From JBMOLC01 sp049324215 (GTDB lineage: Bacteria > Patescibacteriota > Microgenomatia > UBA8517): a DNA stretch of 10,368 bases. The notes beneath the pieces are model-generated. The model ran no database searches. It was not told where the DNA came from and saw nothing but the letters and a program-made list of their open reading frames with translations. The position numbers were made by a program, and so were the translations under genes. Location: NCBI GenBank assembly GCA_049324215.1, contig JBMOLC010000025.1:1-10368 (forward strand). The letters are read 5' to 3'. Shown here piece after piece: positions 1 through 6,857 of the stretch (positions are counted from its first letter, which is position 1; each line of letters begins with the position of its first letter).

Positions 1-409
1 TCCAGAGGTTATCCCCCCTGACCACTTGATAGGTAGCCCCGGAAATTGGCTCGTCTGCCTTGATAGTTGTAGTGGGTTTCAGGGGTTCGACATCAGGAAT
101 TGTCAGGGTTTGTCCGACTTCGATTACGCCTGCATTAGCTAGATTATTGGCTTTGGCGATATCTACCCAGTTGTAACCCGAACCGTAATATTTCTCGGCT
201 ATTGCCCAGAGGGTTTCTCCTTTGGCAACGCTGTGGATTTTTTCGGTTATTACTGGCTGCTCGGTTCTCAATCCGGGGAGGGTAATTCCTTTTTCTCTGA
301 AGTAGTTAACCAGAAGAACTCCTACCACCACGATGACGATTGCTCCCAAGACCATACTGATTGTTGATTCATTGAGTTTTAAAGCTTTTAAAATCGACTT
401 AAGGTCCAA
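1..409 (-). CDS. Membrane-anchored LysM domain protein, 3' end cut by the window edge
   Basis: The minus-strand frame gives 136 visible residues and is still open at position 1. A short polar N-terminus is followed by one hydrophobic segment at about residues 18-36 (SMVLGAIVIVVVGVLLVNYF), then a LysM domain at about 58-105. The domain shows the usual start (HSVAKGETLWAIAEKYYG), a central WVDIAKANNL and the closing VGQTLTIP. A proline/threonine-rich linker follows, and a second LysM begins at about 127 (YQVVRGDNLW) where the window ends. LysM domains bind N-acetylglucosamine-containing glycans such as peptidoglycan, so this is probably an inner-membrane protein reaching into the cell wall. I chose the TTG at 407-409 because GGGGGTGA lies five bases before it; an in-frame GTG at 416-418 is possible but would sit directly on that ribosome site. 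Any catalytic domain would lie outside the window, so enzymatic function is unknown. Confidence 0.85.
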   Translation of the reverse strand, partial: MDLKSILKALKLNESTISMVLGAIVIVVVGVLLVNYFREKGITLPGLRTEQPVITEKIHSVAKGETLWAIAEKYYGSGYNWVDIAKANNLANAGVIEVGQTLTIPDVEPLKPTTTIKADEPISGATYQVVRGDNLW

Positions 410-414
410 TTTAT

Positions 415-422
415 TCACCCCC
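415..422 (-). promoter_or_regulatory. Shine-Dalgarno site of the LysM gene
   Basis: The minus strand reads GGGGGTGA, seven of eight matches to GGAGGTGA, followed by five bases (ATAAA) and then TTG. It closely resembles the strong site before lemA in this window. This decides the start in favour of TTG at 407-409 over the upstream in-frame GTG, which overlaps the site itself. Confidence 0.6.
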
Positions 423-458
423 AGTCTTTGGGTAGGAGGCAGAAGATTTGTGGAAAGA

Positions 459-486
459 ATTTAAATTATAGGAAGCATGAAGTCAA
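459..486 (-). promoter_or_regulatory. Candidate promoter of the LysM gene
   Basis: On the minus strand, TTGACT (486-481) is followed 16 bases later by TTAAAT (464-459). A perfect TATAAT lies at 470-465, but only 10 bases after TTGACT. Either hexamer could be the -10 element; TATAAT with a poor -35, or TTGACT with TTAAAT at near-normal spacing. The position, some 40-50 bases before the LysM start, is suitable. No terminator separates the upstream tRNA gene, so read-through from the tRNA promoter may also supply transcripts. Confidence 0.4.
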
Positions 487-499
487 GAGGTGATTTGAC
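482..499. repeat. Short inverted repeat GTCAA-8-TTGAC
   Basis: GTCAA at 482-486 and TTGAC at 495-499 are perfect five-base inverted arms around an eight-base spacer. The repeat lies between the tRNA-Asp 3' end and the LysM gene and overlaps the TTGACT candidate -35 element. It has no following T run on the minus strand, so it is not a convincing terminator. It could be an operator or a coincidence; five-base arms are weak evidence. Confidence 0.25.
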
Positions 500-502
500 C
501 TG

Positions 503-576
503 CGGGGCCGACGAGACTCGAACTCGCGACCTTCTGGTTGACAACCAGACGCTCTAACCAACTGAGCTACGGCCCC
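503..576 (-). tRNA. tRNA-Asp (anticodon GTC)
   Basis: The minus strand folds into a complete 74-base cloverleaf. The acceptor stem has seven pairs (GGGGCCG with CGGCCCC). The D arm is GCTC-AGTTGGTTA-GAGC. The anticodon arm is TCTGG-TTGTCAA-CCAGA with anticodon GTC. A five-base variable loop AGGTC is followed by the T arm GCGAG-TTCGAGT-CTCGT, which closes with one G-T pair. The discriminator base is G (position 503), as expected for aspartate tRNAs. The bases after the discriminator read CA then AGG rather than CCA, so the 3' CCA must be added by a nucleotidyltransferase. It is oriented with the LysM gene downstream of it and divergently from polX. Confidence 0.97.
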
Positions 577-587
577 AAACTCAGTGA

Positions 588-596
588 AGTATAGCA
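588..596 (-). promoter_or_regulatory. Extended -10 promoter of tRNA-Asp
   Basis: The minus strand reads TGCTATACT, which matches the extended -10 form TGnTATAAT with one mismatch. It ends 11 bases before the first tRNA base, leaving room for a short 5' leader removed by RNase P. No good -35 hexamer lies 16-18 bases upstream, which is acceptable for an extended -10 promoter. Confidence 0.55.
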
Positions 597-607
597 TAAA
601 AAAGTTG

Positions 608-613
608 TATTAT
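608..613 (+). promoter_or_regulatory. Candidate -10 box of polX (near-leaderless start)
   Basis: TATTAT differs from TATAAT at one position and ends eight bases before the ATG at 622. Initiation at the usual distance would start the transcript at about 619-621, so the ATG at 622 would be translated leaderless or almost so. No purine-rich ribosome site precedes that ATG. The -35 position is poor (TGAAGT at 17-base spacing). This element and the tRNA promoter share a 45-base divergent interval. Confidence 0.35.
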
Positions 614-621
614 GAATAGAA

Positions 622-2391
622 ATGAAGCTTCACAAAGACATGACCAACGTTGAGATTGCTGAGCTACTGCGGGCAATTGCTGCTTCCTATCAGCTCAAAG
701 GAGAAGAAAAAAATAGATTCAAAATCATTGCCTATCAGAGAGCCGCTGATGCCGTAGAACATTCCTCAAGCGAGCTTAAAGACCTCTGGGACGACGGTAA
801 GCTCAAAGAAGTACCTGGGATCGGGGAATCTATCGCTTCACACTTAGACGAGCTTTTCAGAAGCGGGAAGTCTAAACATTTCGAGGAGGTAATGAGAGGT
901 TTACCCCGCGAGATGTTTGACCTGATGGAAATTCCGGGGATTGGAGCCAAAACAGCCTACAAACTGGTAACCAAATTGGGGATTAAGAGCCTTTCAGACC
1001 TCGAAAAGGCTGCCAGAGCGGGGAAAGTAGCAGAACTTGAAGGTTTTGGTGAACAATCCCAGTCTGACATTCTCAAGTCAATTGAGGAGACTAAAGGCAG
1101 AACCAAAAGGCATCTTCTACCCTACGCTGCTGCCAATGCTGGTCTGGTCATAGATTGGATGAATAAGAGTAAATATGTAAAAAGAGCCGATCCTTTGGGC
1201 AGCTTGCGCAGACAGGCGGCTACTGTGGGAGACATTGATATCGCGGTTGCCTCCGATTATCCGCAGCAGGTTTTAGAGCATTTCGTCAAGTACCCCAAGA
1301 AAACAAGGGTTCTGGAGAAGGGTGAGAGAACAGCCTCAATCGTTCTTCCCGGCAACGTCCAGGTAGATTTGATGGTTCAACCACCCCATGCTTATGGAGC
1401 GCTTCTCCAGCATTTTACGGGCTCTAAACACCACAACATTGCCCTCAGGGAATATGCAATCAAAAAGGGTTTCTCCTTATCTGAATACGGGATAAAGATC
1501 AAAGGGAAACTTTATAAATTTTCTACCGAGGAAGAATTCTACAAAGAACTGGGAATGGATTGGATTCCGCCAGAGCTTAGGGAAGACGCCGGAGAGATCG
1601 AGGCTGCCTTAAGCCATAAACTACCAAAACTAGTAGAACTAAAGGATGTAAAAGGAGATTTACAGATTCACTCCAATTTTGACATCGAAACGAGTCATGA
1701 TGTCGGGGAGTCATCGATGACGGAAATTGTTGTCAAAGCCGACGAGCTCGGCTACGAATATCTAGCCTTTACCGAACATAACCCCAGTAAGAGTCGACAC
1801 AAAGAGACAGAAGTTATCGAGCTTCTTAAGCGTAAGCGCGAAGCTGTCGATAAATTAAATTACTCATTTGTGAAAAGAAAGCTAGAGAGTGTAAAAAAAG
1901 TGTTCAATAGCCTTGAGATCGATATTTTGCCCGAAGGGGGATTGTCTATTCCCGAAAAGGGCTTAGAGACTTTAGATTTCGCCCTTATCTCTATCCACTC
2001 TAGTTTTCGAATGGGCAGGAGCGAGATGACCAAAAGGGTCCTTTCCGCCCTAGCCTACCCCAAAGTCAAAATCTTTGCCCACCCCACAGCCAGAAAACTC
2101 AACGAGCGCGAAGGCGTTGAACTTGATTGGCCCGAGATTTTTGATTTTTGCCAGAAAAAAGATAAGTGGCTTGAAATTAATGCCGAACCGGCCAGGCTTG
2201 ATTTGCCTGATTCTTTGGTGCGTGAAGCCGTGAAAGCAGACGTGAAACTTACACTCGGAACGGATGCGCACCATCAAGATTCTCTCGTCAATATGGTCTT
2301 TGGTGTGGCGGTTGCCAGACGCGGTTGGGCTGAAAAGAAAGATATCGTAAACTGTCTAAGTCTAGGTGAATTTATGAAAGTGTTAGAATAG
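622..2391 (+). CDS. polX: DNA polymerase/3'-5' exonuclease PolX (family X polymerase plus PHP domain)
   Basis: PolX fills short gaps in base excision and related repair in the cytoplasm; its PHP domain usually supplies 3'-5' exonuclease or end-processing activity. The 589-residue length is close to the usual ~570-580. The N-terminal part carries helix-hairpin-helix motifs at VPGIG (64-68) and IPGIG (104-108). The palm has GSLRR (193-197), the catalytic pair D204/D206 in GDID, and D249 in VQVDLMV. The finger/thumb region has FTGSKHHN at about 265-272. The PHP domain runs from about 345 to the end, with DLQIHS (346-351), TEH (384-386), E432, SIHSSF (457-462), AHPT (486-489) and TDAH (547-550). 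In motif I a glutamine (Q348) stands where the canonical DLHxH has its first histidine, and the following SDG is not recognisable. An alternative start is the ATG at 640, which gives the more typical beginning MTNVEIAE. Neither start has a clear ribosome site. Confidence 0.95.
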   Translation: MKLHKDMTNVEIAELLRAIAASYQLKGEEKNRFKIIAYQRAADAVEHSSSELKDLWDDGKLKEVPGIGESIASHLDELFRSGKSKHFEEVMRGLPREMFDLMEIPGIGAKTAYKLVTKLGIKSLSDLEKAARAGKVAELEGFGEQSQSDILKSIEETKGRTKRHLLPYAAANAGLVIDWMNKSKYVKRADPLGSLRRQAATVGDIDIAVASDYPQQVLEHFVKYPKKTRVLEKGERTASIVLPGNVQVDLMVQPPHAYGALLQHFTGSKHHNIALREYAIKKGFSLSEYGIKIKGKLYKFSTEEEFYKELGMDWIPPELREDAGEIEAALSHKLPKLVELKDVKGDLQIHSNFDIETSHDVGESSMTEIVVKADELGYEYLAFTEHNPSKSRHKETEVIELLKRKREAVDKLNYSFVKRKLESVKKVFNSLEIDILPEGGLSIPEKGLETLDFALISIHSSFRMGRSEMTKRVLSALAYPKVKIFAHPTARKLNEREGVELDWPEIFDFCQKKDKWLEINAEPARLDLPDSLVREAVKADVKLTLGTDAHHQDSLVNMVFGVAVARRGWAEKKDIVNCLSLGEFMKVLE

Positions 2392-2400
2392 ACTACGTGG

Positions 2401-2409
2401 GGAGGTGAT
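2401..2409 (+). promoter_or_regulatory. Strong Shine-Dalgarno site of lemA
   Basis: GGAGGTGAT is essentially a full anti-SD match, five bases before the ATG at 2415. It is the strongest ribosome site seen in this window and supports the lemA start. Its strength suggests that LemA is translated more heavily than the preceding PolX. Confidence 0.8.
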
Positions 2410-2414
2410 TAAGA

Positions 2415-2966
2415 ATGTGGATTATTTTAGGAGTCTTAGCTGTCGTAATTTTGTGGGTGCTTGCCACCTACAACTTTTTTGTTTCCTCTAAAGCTAGAAT
2501 TAAGGCAGCCGTTCAGGAAATAGGAAATCAACTTAAAAGGCAAGCAGACCTTATTCCCAATCTTGAGTCTTCGACAAAAGGATATCTAAAACACGAGAAG
2601 GGAATCTTTGATAAATTAACTGAAGCAAGGAAAGAGATTGCAGGAGCAATAGAATCTGGAAGTGTCCAGAAGATGGCAGATGCAGGAACCAAGCTAGCTA
2701 GCGTCCTGCCGTCTTTAAGGGTCGCAGTTGAGGACAATCCGGAATTAAAAGCTTCGGAAGTGGTGGGAAAGCTCATGGACGAGTTAAGAGATACGGCGGA
2801 CAAGATAATGTATGCCAGAAGATTGGTTATCGATTTAACGGCCGATTATAATGTGCGACGCGTAACCATGCCTTCGAGCCTGGTTGTGAATCTCTTTAAA
2901 TTCGAGGAACTGCCGGGACTAATCACCCCGGCCGAGGAAACAAAAACACCCAAAGTCAGTCTTTAG
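2415..2966 (+). CDS. lemA: LemA family membrane protein
   Basis: The 183-residue protein starts with a single hydrophobic anchor (residues 1-20, MWIILGVLAVVILWVLATYN). A long helical, probably coiled-coil domain follows. The family signature is clear in KRQADLIPNLESSTKGYLKH (about 41-60) and in the adjoining stretch ending FDKLTEARKEI; the middle and C-terminal helices include KIMYARRLVIDLTADYN. The usual terminal FPS-NxxAxLFxF motif appears as MPSSLVVNLFKFEELP. LemA proteins typically place the helical domain outside the inner membrane; their biochemical role is not settled. The htpX homologue follows after 12 bases, a pairing often seen in bacteria that suggests a role in membrane protein quality control (inference). 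The start is fixed by the strong ribosome site at 2401-2409. Confidence 0.93.
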   Translation: MWIILGVLAVVILWVLATYNFFVSSKARIKAAVQEIGNQLKRQADLIPNLESSTKGYLKHEKGIFDKLTEARKEIAGAIESGSVQKMADAGTKLASVLPSLRVAVEDNPELKASEVVGKLMDELRDTADKIMYARRLVIDLTADYNVRRVTMPSSLVVNLFKFEELPGLITPAEETKTPKVSL

Positions 2967-2978
2967 TCGAAGCCGACA

Positions 2979-3902
2979 ATGGTCAATGTTTATGAGGCCC
3001 AAGCTGCCAACAAAAGGAAAAGCGCTTTAATTATTGCGCTCTTCATCTTATTTGTAACCGTTTCCGTCTATTTGATTTCCCAAGCCTTTGGAATCTATCT
3101 CGGGTATGAGCCGGGTGGTTTAGGGGTTGCCGGCCTGGCTTTAATTATTTCGGGGTTGATGACTTTTGCTAGCTACTATTTTAGCAATTCGATTGTTCTA
3201 ACTATTTCCAAAGCCAGACCGGCAGATAGAAAGAAAAATTTCCACTTCTACACAGTTACCGAGAATCTGGCAACTCTCGCCGGACTTCCCAAACCCAGAT
3301 TATACGTAATTCCCGATTCCGCCCCCAATGCATTTGCCACCGGACGCGACCCAAAACACGCGGTCATCTGCGCAACAACTGGGTTACTTGATAAACTCGA
3401 CCGGACGGAGCTCGAAGGGGTAGTTGCCCACGAGCTTTCGCATATCAAAAACTACGACACACGGTTGATGTCTGTCGTTGCGGTCTTAGTCGGAATGGTT
3501 GCCCTGCTTGCGGACATGTTTTTAAGAGTCAGCTTCCGAGGCAGAAACGATAGAAGGGAGAATCAGGCTGCGGCAATTTTTCTTCTTTTGGGATTAATTT
3601 TTGCAATCTTATCGCCAATAATTGCCCAGCTTATTCAACTTGCAGTTTCAAGAAGAAGGGAGTTTTTTGCGGACGCCTCAGCCGTTGTCTTGACTCGACA
3701 GCCAAGTGGTTTGATTAGTGCTTTGAAAAAGATTGCTGACGACCATGAGTCTCTTGAGGTTGCCAATAAGGCCACAGCCCACCTTTATATCGTCAATCCA
3801 TTTAAGGAAAAAGGCCATGGAGCCGTTGACTGGTTTGCAAATCTTTTTAATACCCATCCTCCAGTTAGTGAACGAATTGCGGCGCTTAACAAGATGGTTT
3901 AA
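2979..3902 (+). CDS. htpX: HtpX-like M48 family membrane zinc metalloprotease
   Basis: HtpX homologues are inner-membrane zinc endopeptidases that degrade damaged or misfolded membrane proteins. The 307-residue length is typical. Two hydrophobic segments lie at about 16-38 and 48-70. The domain then shows PNAFATGRDPKHAVICATTG (116-135), which precedes the catalytic site. The HEXXH motif is HELSH (151-155), giving zinc ligands H151 and H155 and catalytic E152. Two more membrane segments lie at about 163-183 and 197-221. The third zinc ligand is probably E228 in SRRREFFADASAV. The C-terminal NTHPPVSERIAAL is the usual M48 ending. There is no good ribosome site before the ATG, and the gene follows lemA by 12 bases, so translation may depend on ribosomes arriving from lemA. 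Stress control, known for some HtpX genes, is not visible in the sequence. Confidence 0.95.
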   Translation: MVNVYEAQAANKRKSALIIALFILFVTVSVYLISQAFGIYLGYEPGGLGVAGLALIISGLMTFASYYFSNSIVLTISKARPADRKKNFHFYTVTENLATLAGLPKPRLYVIPDSAPNAFATGRDPKHAVICATTGLLDKLDRTELEGVVAHELSHIKNYDTRLMSVVAVLVGMVALLADMFLRVSFRGRNDRRENQAAAIFLLLGLIFAILSPIIAQLIQLAVSRRREFFADASAVVLTRQPSGLISALKKIADDHESLEVANKATAHLYIVNPFKEKGHGAVDWFANLFNTHPPVSERIAALNKMV

Positions 3903-3911
3903 GATAGGGGT

Positions 3912-4223
3912 ATGGCAAAGCTTACCCAAAAGGATGTCGAACACGTAGCGCGCCTTGCCAAACTTTCACTTACCCCCCAAGAAGTCGAAAAGTACTTAAG
4001 AGAGCTTTCGAGCGTTATCAATTATGTCAGCGAGTTAGCCAAAGTAGATACCGTTAATACCCAACCCACAAGTCAGACCACGGGTTTAGAAAATGTCGCC
4101 CGAAACGACATCGTTAAAAGCGAGCAAGCGCTAGGCACTCGCGCGGCTCTCTCGGGCGCCGACAGGGTTCATAACGCTTATTTTGTGGTTGAGGACCTTT
4201 TAGCGGAAAGGAGCGAAAAATGA
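3912..4223 (+). CDS. gatC: Asp-tRNA(Asn)/Glu-tRNA(Gln) amidotransferase subunit C
   Basis: GatC is the small subunit that wraps around and stabilises GatA on GatB in the GatCAB complex. The 103-residue length is normal for GatC. The N-terminal helices match the family well: DVEHVARLAKLSLTPQEVEK followed by INYVSELAKVDT (about 36-47). The C-terminal part has the usual loosely conserved extended strand, ending in HNAYFVVEDLL. It begins nine bases after htpX; AGGGG at 3906-3910 is purine-rich but only one base from the ATG, so it is a poor ribosome site. Its stop TGA overlaps the gatA start as ATGA (4220-4223), which implies translational coupling and balanced synthesis of the two subunits. Confidence 0.96.
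   Translation: MAKLTQKDVEHVARLAKLSLTPQEVEKYLRELSSVINYVSELAKVDTVNTQPTSQTTGLENVARNDIVKSEQALGTRAALSGADRVHNAYFVVEDLLAERSEK
4207..4213 (+). promoter_or_regulatory. Shine-Dalgarno site of gatA inside gatC
   Basis: AAAGGAG lies within the last codons of gatC and ends six bases before the gatA ATG at 4220. The spacing is ideal. Together with the ATGA overlap it fixes the gatA start. Confidence 0.75.
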
Positions 4224-5602
4224 TACCCCCACTAACAATTTCAGAAACCCAGGAGGGCCTGACTAAAAAGAAATTCTCGGCAATGGAGCTTACCGAGGCA
4301 TATCTCAAGCGAATCGCTAAGGACAAGGAGCTAAACGCTTTCATTACAGTTTCAGAGGAGAGGGCTTATGAGGATGCAAAGAAAGTGGACGGGCTAATCA
4401 GAGACCATGAGAGAGATGCTTTAAAAGATTATCCTCTCTTGGGTGTAACAGTTTCTCACAAGGATCTTTTTTTGACCGCGGGAGTTAGAACCACTGCCGG
4501 TTCAAGGGTGCTTGAGGGTTACATCCCTTCCTATTCTGGCTCTGTCGTTAAACGACTAGAAAAAGCGGGAACGATTCTTCTCGGGAAGACCAACTGTGAT
4601 GCTTGGGCCCACGGCGCTTCGGGGGAAAATTCGGATTTTGGGCCGACCAAGAACCCCTTAAATCGGGATTATGTCCCGGGAGGCTCTTCAAGCGGCTCAG
4701 CCGTAGCGGTTGCCGCAAACCTGACGCTGATTGCTACAGGTACGGATACGGGCGGTTCGATCAGGCAACCCGCCAATTTCTGTGGTATTGTGGGACTAAA
4801 ACCTACTTACGGAGCAGTTTCTCGCTACGGAATCGTTGCCATGGCCTCCTCGCTTGATTCCATCGGCCACTTTACCAGAAGTGTTACCGACTCCCGCAAG
4901 GTTTTTAACATTACAAAAGGAGAAGACGGGTTTGACTCAACCGTCAAAAACTCAAAAGCAAAAGCAAAAAAGGGTCGGATTAGGCTGGGAATACCCAAAG
5001 AATACTTTGTTGCGGGACTAGATAAAGAGGTTGAGAAGTCGGTTGACGAAGCGGCTAAGGTCTTTGAAAAGAGTGGGATAGAGCTTTTGGCGATTAGTCT
5101 TCCCCACACCAAGTATGCGATATCGGTTTACTACATTATCCAACCGGCAGAAGTTTCTTCAAACCTGGGGAGGTACGACGGCGTGAGATACGGAAACTTC
5201 CGGGAAGTTTTTGGAGCCGAGGCCAAAAGAAGAATCATGCTGGGAACTTACGTCCTCTCGGCGGGGTATTATGAAGCCTATTATCTCAAAGCAATGCAGG
5301 TAAGGTCCAAGGTTATTCAGGATTTCGAGCAGGCTTTTGACAGGGTCGATGTCATCATCGCTCCTGTTTCGCCAACCCCGCCTTTTAAGCTGGGAGAAAA
5401 GTCCTCCGACCCTTTAAAGATGTATCTGGCCGACATTCTGACGGTCGCTGGGAACCTGGCTGGTCTGCCCGGACTGGCAATTCCCTCGGGCCAGACAAAA
5501 GAAGGACTGCCTCTGGGCTTTCAACTCTTGGGTCCCAGATTTTCGGAGGATTTACTTTTTAGTTTGGGAGAGAACTATCAAAAAAATGTGGGAGCTTTTT
5601 AA
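4220..5602 (+). CDS. gatA: Asp-tRNA(Asn)/Glu-tRNA(Gln) amidotransferase subunit A (amidase)
   Basis: GatA hydrolyses glutamine and passes ammonia to GatB, which amidates Glu-tRNA(Gln) or Asp-tRNA(Asn). The 460-residue protein carries the full amidase signature. The Ser-cisSer-Lys triad can be placed as K81 in VSHKDLF, S156 in PGGSSSGSA and S180 in TDTGGSIRQPA; the 24-residue gap between the two serines matches characterised GatA proteins. Further family blocks are HGASGENSDFGPTKNP (131-146), KPTYGAVSRYGIVA (194-207), APVSPTPPF (381-389) and the C-terminal GLPLGFQLLGP (429-439). It is about 20 residues shorter than typical GatA (about 480-490), and the fourth signature residue is serine (GGSSSGS) where glycine is common. 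The gene overlaps gatC by 4 bases and the transporter gene by 17. GatB lies beyond the transporter rather than adjacent. Confidence 0.97.
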   Translation: MIPPLTISETQEGLTKKKFSAMELTEAYLKRIAKDKELNAFITVSEERAYEDAKKVDGLIRDHERDALKDYPLLGVTVSHKDLFLTAGVRTTAGSRVLEGYIPSYSGSVVKRLEKAGTILLGKTNCDAWAHGASGENSDFGPTKNPLNRDYVPGGSSSGSAVAVAANLTLIATGTDTGGSIRQPANFCGIVGLKPTYGAVSRYGIVAMASSLDSIGHFTRSVTDSRKVFNITKGEDGFDSTVKNSKAKAKKGRIRLGIPKEYFVAGLDKEVEKSVDEAAKVFEKSGIELLAISLPHTKYAISVYYIIQPAEVSSNLGRYDGVRYGNFREVFGAEAKRRIMLGTYVLSAGYYEAYYLKAMQVRSKVIQDFEQAFDRVDVIIAPVSPTPPFKLGEKSSDPLKMYLADILTVAGNLAGLPGLAIPSGQTKEGLPLGFQLLGPRFSEDLLFSLGENYQKNVGAF

Positions 5603-6857
5603 ACCCGTTCTCAAAAATACTCAGTTTTGGTATCTCTGGCTTTCGCAGATTTTCTCGCAACTGACCATCAATATCATGAATTTTCTTCTGCTTTTAAGGA
5701 TTTACGCGATAACCGGCTCGGTGATTGCTGCCTCCCTGCTTTGGGTTTCCTATGCACTGCCTGCAATTCTAATTGGCCCCCTGGCAGCGGCCTCGGTCGA
5801 CATGGTCGCCAGAAGAAAAATGCTCATTGTGACTAACTTCTTGCAGTCTGTGGCGATTTTTGCCTACGCCTTGGTGCATACGGAGAAATTTTTCCTCCTT
5901 TTCGGGGTGGCCTTTATTTATTCTCTCCTGAACCAGTTTTATGTCCCGGCAGAGCAGGCCTCCCTGCCGGGGGTTGTCCCCAAGGAAAATCTGCCCCAAG
6001 CAAATAGTCTCTTTTTTCTGACCCAACAGGGCTCCCTCATCGTTGGCTTTGGTATTGCCGGTGTCCTAAACAAATTCTTGGGCTTTGAGTTTTCCCTCTA
6101 TCTTTGTAGCCTGTTTCTGCTTTTGGCTTTTGTCAGCGTCTCCTTTCTGCCCGAACTTAAAACCCGACAAAAACTGCCAACGAGCCTTGAGCAAGGTGTG
6201 GTTAAATTCTTTGGCAGAATTGGCGAAGGTTATAACTTCATTAAAGGCAATCCGAGTATCCTTTCACCCTTCTTACTTTTAATGGCCATGCAAGTGGCAT
6301 CAGCCGTCCTCGTTGTCAACGTTCCAGTTCTGGCTCTTGAGATATTCAAAATCGGCATCAACTCGGTGGGGCTAGCCGTTGTGGTTCCGGCTGGGATCGG
6401 TGCCATAGTTGGTTCACTAATCGTCTCCAAACTTTTAAAAAGCGGCTGGAGAAAGAAACGGGCCATCGAGACATTCCTTTTTGTCATTGCTCTTGCGCTC
6501 ATGCTTTTGGTCTTTGTGACACCCCAGTTGACTAATTTTCCGAGAATTGTCTTCGGGGCGCTGACAGTTACCGTTATCGGCCTGGCCTTTGTCGGAGTTC
6601 TCATTCCCTCGCAGACTTTCTTACAGGAAGCTACCCCCGGGGGGATGCGCGGTAGAGTCTTCGGCAACTATTGGTTTTTGGTTACCCTGGCGACAATCTT
6701 CCCAGTAGTTTTCTCGGCGACCCTCACCGAGCTTTTCGGCGTCAGACTTCTGCTTTTAACCTTAGCGGGATTAGCGATAGTTGCTTCTTTCTCATCTCGA
6801 AAATACGGGCAGAAATTAATCGCGAACGGTTTTGCAGCCAGTGAAAATGCTGAATAA
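5586..6857 (+). CDS. Major facilitator superfamily transporter (MFS_3/EntS-like), located between gatA and gatB
   Basis: The 423-residue protein is strongly hydrophobic and can be read as about 12 membrane helices, with clear segments at roughly 13-38, 45-70, 76-97, 99-119, 141-162 and 166-187 in the N-terminal half and a similar set from about 220 onward. The conserved loop between helices 2 and 3 is GPLAAASVDMVARRKML (64-80), a version of the MFS GxxxDRxxRR motif with aspartate and the RRK basic patch kept. PAEQASLPGVVPKENLPQAN (121-140) and GGMRGRVFG in the second half are typical of the MFS_3 group that includes exporter-like permeases. The substrate cannot be inferred. The gene starts 17 bases inside gatA, directly after an A7 run, and ends 11 bases inside gatB, so it is embedded in the amidotransferase operon. 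GGGAG at 5566-5570 is too distant to be a good ribosome site, so coupling is likely. Confidence 0.9.
   Translation: MWELFKPVLKNTQFWYLWLSQIFSQLTINIMNFLLLLRIYAITGSVIAASLLWVSYALPAILIGPLAAASVDMVARRKMLIVTNFLQSVAIFAYALVHTEKFFLLFGVAFIYSLLNQFYVPAEQASLPGVVPKENLPQANSLFFLTQQGSLIVGFGIAGVLNKFLGFEFSLYLCSLFLLLAFVSVSFLPELKTRQKLPTSLEQGVVKFFGRIGEGYNFIKGNPSILSPFLLLMAMQVASAVLVVNVPVLALEIFKIGINSVGLAVVVPAGIGAIVGSLIVSKLLKSGWRKKRAIETFLFVIALALMLLVFVTPQLTNFPRIVFGALTVTVIGLAFVGVLIPSQTFLQEATPGGMRGRVFGNYWFLVTLATIFPVVFSATLTELFGVRLLLLTLAGLAIVASFSSRKYGQKLIANGFAASENAE

Noticed and set aside
416..418. GTG as the start of the LysM gene
   Set aside because: It lies inside the GGGGGTGA sequence that is well spaced for the TTG at 407-409, and it has no separate ribosome site.
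4921..4975. Lysine/alanine-rich repeat-like stretch in gatA (KNSKAKAKKGRIR)
   Set aside because: It falls in a variable linker after the amidase core in GatA proteins and is explained by AAA/GCA codon runs; it is not a distinct repeat element.
6230..6667. A 145-residue open frame on the minus strand opposite the transporter gene
   Set aside because: It lies entirely antisense to a well-supported MFS gene, has low-complexity composition rich in Thr, Lys and Arg, shows no recognisable domain, and has no promoter or ribosome site that I could see.
6832..6846. Upstream TTG (6832) and GTG (6841) as gatB starts
   Set aside because: ATG at 6847 is the stronger codon and gives the usual short lead before VIGLEVHIEL; the upstream starts would add residues not expected in the family. 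No ribosome site favours them.
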